Positions 63,300 to 64,000 of a stretch of DNA of 64,000 bases are shown here, piece by piece; positions within the stretch are counted from its first letter, which is position 1, and every line of letters begins with the position of its first letter. Below the pieces are notes generated by a model. The model saw only the letters and a program-made list of their open reading frames with translations. It made no database searches and was not told the origin of the DNA. Source of the stretch: Astropecten irregularis (taxonomy: Eukaryota > Echinodermata > Asteroidea > Paxillosida > Astropectinidae); NCBI GenBank assembly GCA_963971285.1, contig OZ020254.1:12896001-12960000 (forward strand), read 5' to 3'. The position numbers were made by a program, and so were the translations under genes.

Positions 63300-64000
63300 T
63301 GGTGTCGGGACAATTTACATGTTATAGTCAATTTACGTATACCAAGTATGGCGTAATTTGGCCAAAATTGAGTTAGTCACGGCAGGAACTGACCCATGAT
63401 TGATTCTGTCAGTAAACAACACCTGAGACTGCATAATACACTGTACAGTGCTGGGTCATCTCATGCATATTAAACCTACAATATTCAGTTATAAATACAA
63501 TCAGAATGAACTCAAATCAGACCTCAAGGCTTCTAAGATTATTGAGATTTGTGGGGCACCTTAAGGAGCCAGGACATTGACCATGTCATCACCATCTGTG
63601 CTGGATTTGCAAGGAGATTTCCTGCAATGGGCTATGAAATCAACGACAGCACTGACCTTTTAAAGTGAATAAAATGCGCGTGCTTCATAGACTTGTACTG
63701 CATGATGATTTTACAATCCTAGGGTCATTTTTTTTCAAGCACACGGTACGTACGTACGAAATGCCAACTTGTTTGACCCCCCCTCCAACTCTGTACGCAT
63801 GGCGTACGCAGTGGTCCCAACCCCCCCTCCCCCCTGTACGCATACGCATTCCACATTAGGTTTTTTAGTTCTCGTGGTCCCTTGCTTTAGCACCATTAAA
63901 ATGTCACAGTAATCCGGGCCGGTACCGTTATTGGGACGTCACTTTCAAATTCTGAAATGAATGACTAAAGTTTAACAGGTTTTTATACATTTACAGATGT
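63300..64000. other. Rhotekin intron to the window edge, nothing recognised
   Basis: I searched the minus strand for the upstream HR1 exons of rhotekin and found none. CCCCCCTCC runs and TACGTACG motifs occur near 63740-63840. Confidence 0.5.

Overview
This is animal nuclear DNA: AT-rich, intron-dense and packed with short inverted-repeat transposons, with no bacterial-style operons. The proteins resemble vertebrate genes but the repeats are not vertebrate. An invertebrate deuterostome (echinoderm or relative) is my best guess; that is inference from overall character, not a species match. All three recognisable genes lie on the minus strand.

Positions 1-12300 hold a large tandem array: about 1 kb of a G-rich ~30-bp minisatellite joined directly to about 9.2 kb of a ~44-bp satellite with kilobase-scale higher-order repetition. 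Copies of one diverged ~140-190-bp repeat flank both sides. From 12488 to about 32440 is a 17-exon gene for the FAM178/SLF2 protein, which works with the SMC5/6 complex in genome stability. Exon phases and order agree along its length. Its introns carry MITEs, two SINEs and a LINE 3' end. At 39364-40215 is an intact single-coding-exon TMEM45-type membrane protein gene, with a possible non-coding first exon near 41830. From 48029 to 62262 and beyond the right edge is a rhotekin (RTKN) gene: the last eight coding exons cover the anillin-type region, PH domain and a C-terminus ending in a PDZ-binding motif. The N-terminal Rho-binding (HR1) part lies outside the window.

The genes have unrelated jobs (Rho effector, membrane protein, DNA repair) and nothing suggests an operon. 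The striking content is the repeat landscape. Several insertions are documented inside the window by filled and empty sites: a TTAA-flanked element nested in another, a 133-bp element and a ~400-bp element that distinguish the two halves of a recent ~3-kb tandem duplication in a rhotekin intron, and a ~450-bp element in a dispersed repeat. A transposon-like inverted repeat seems to supply the splice acceptor and first codons of SLF2 exon 8. I found no CRISPR array, prokaryotic system, retrovirus, LTR element or Polinton.
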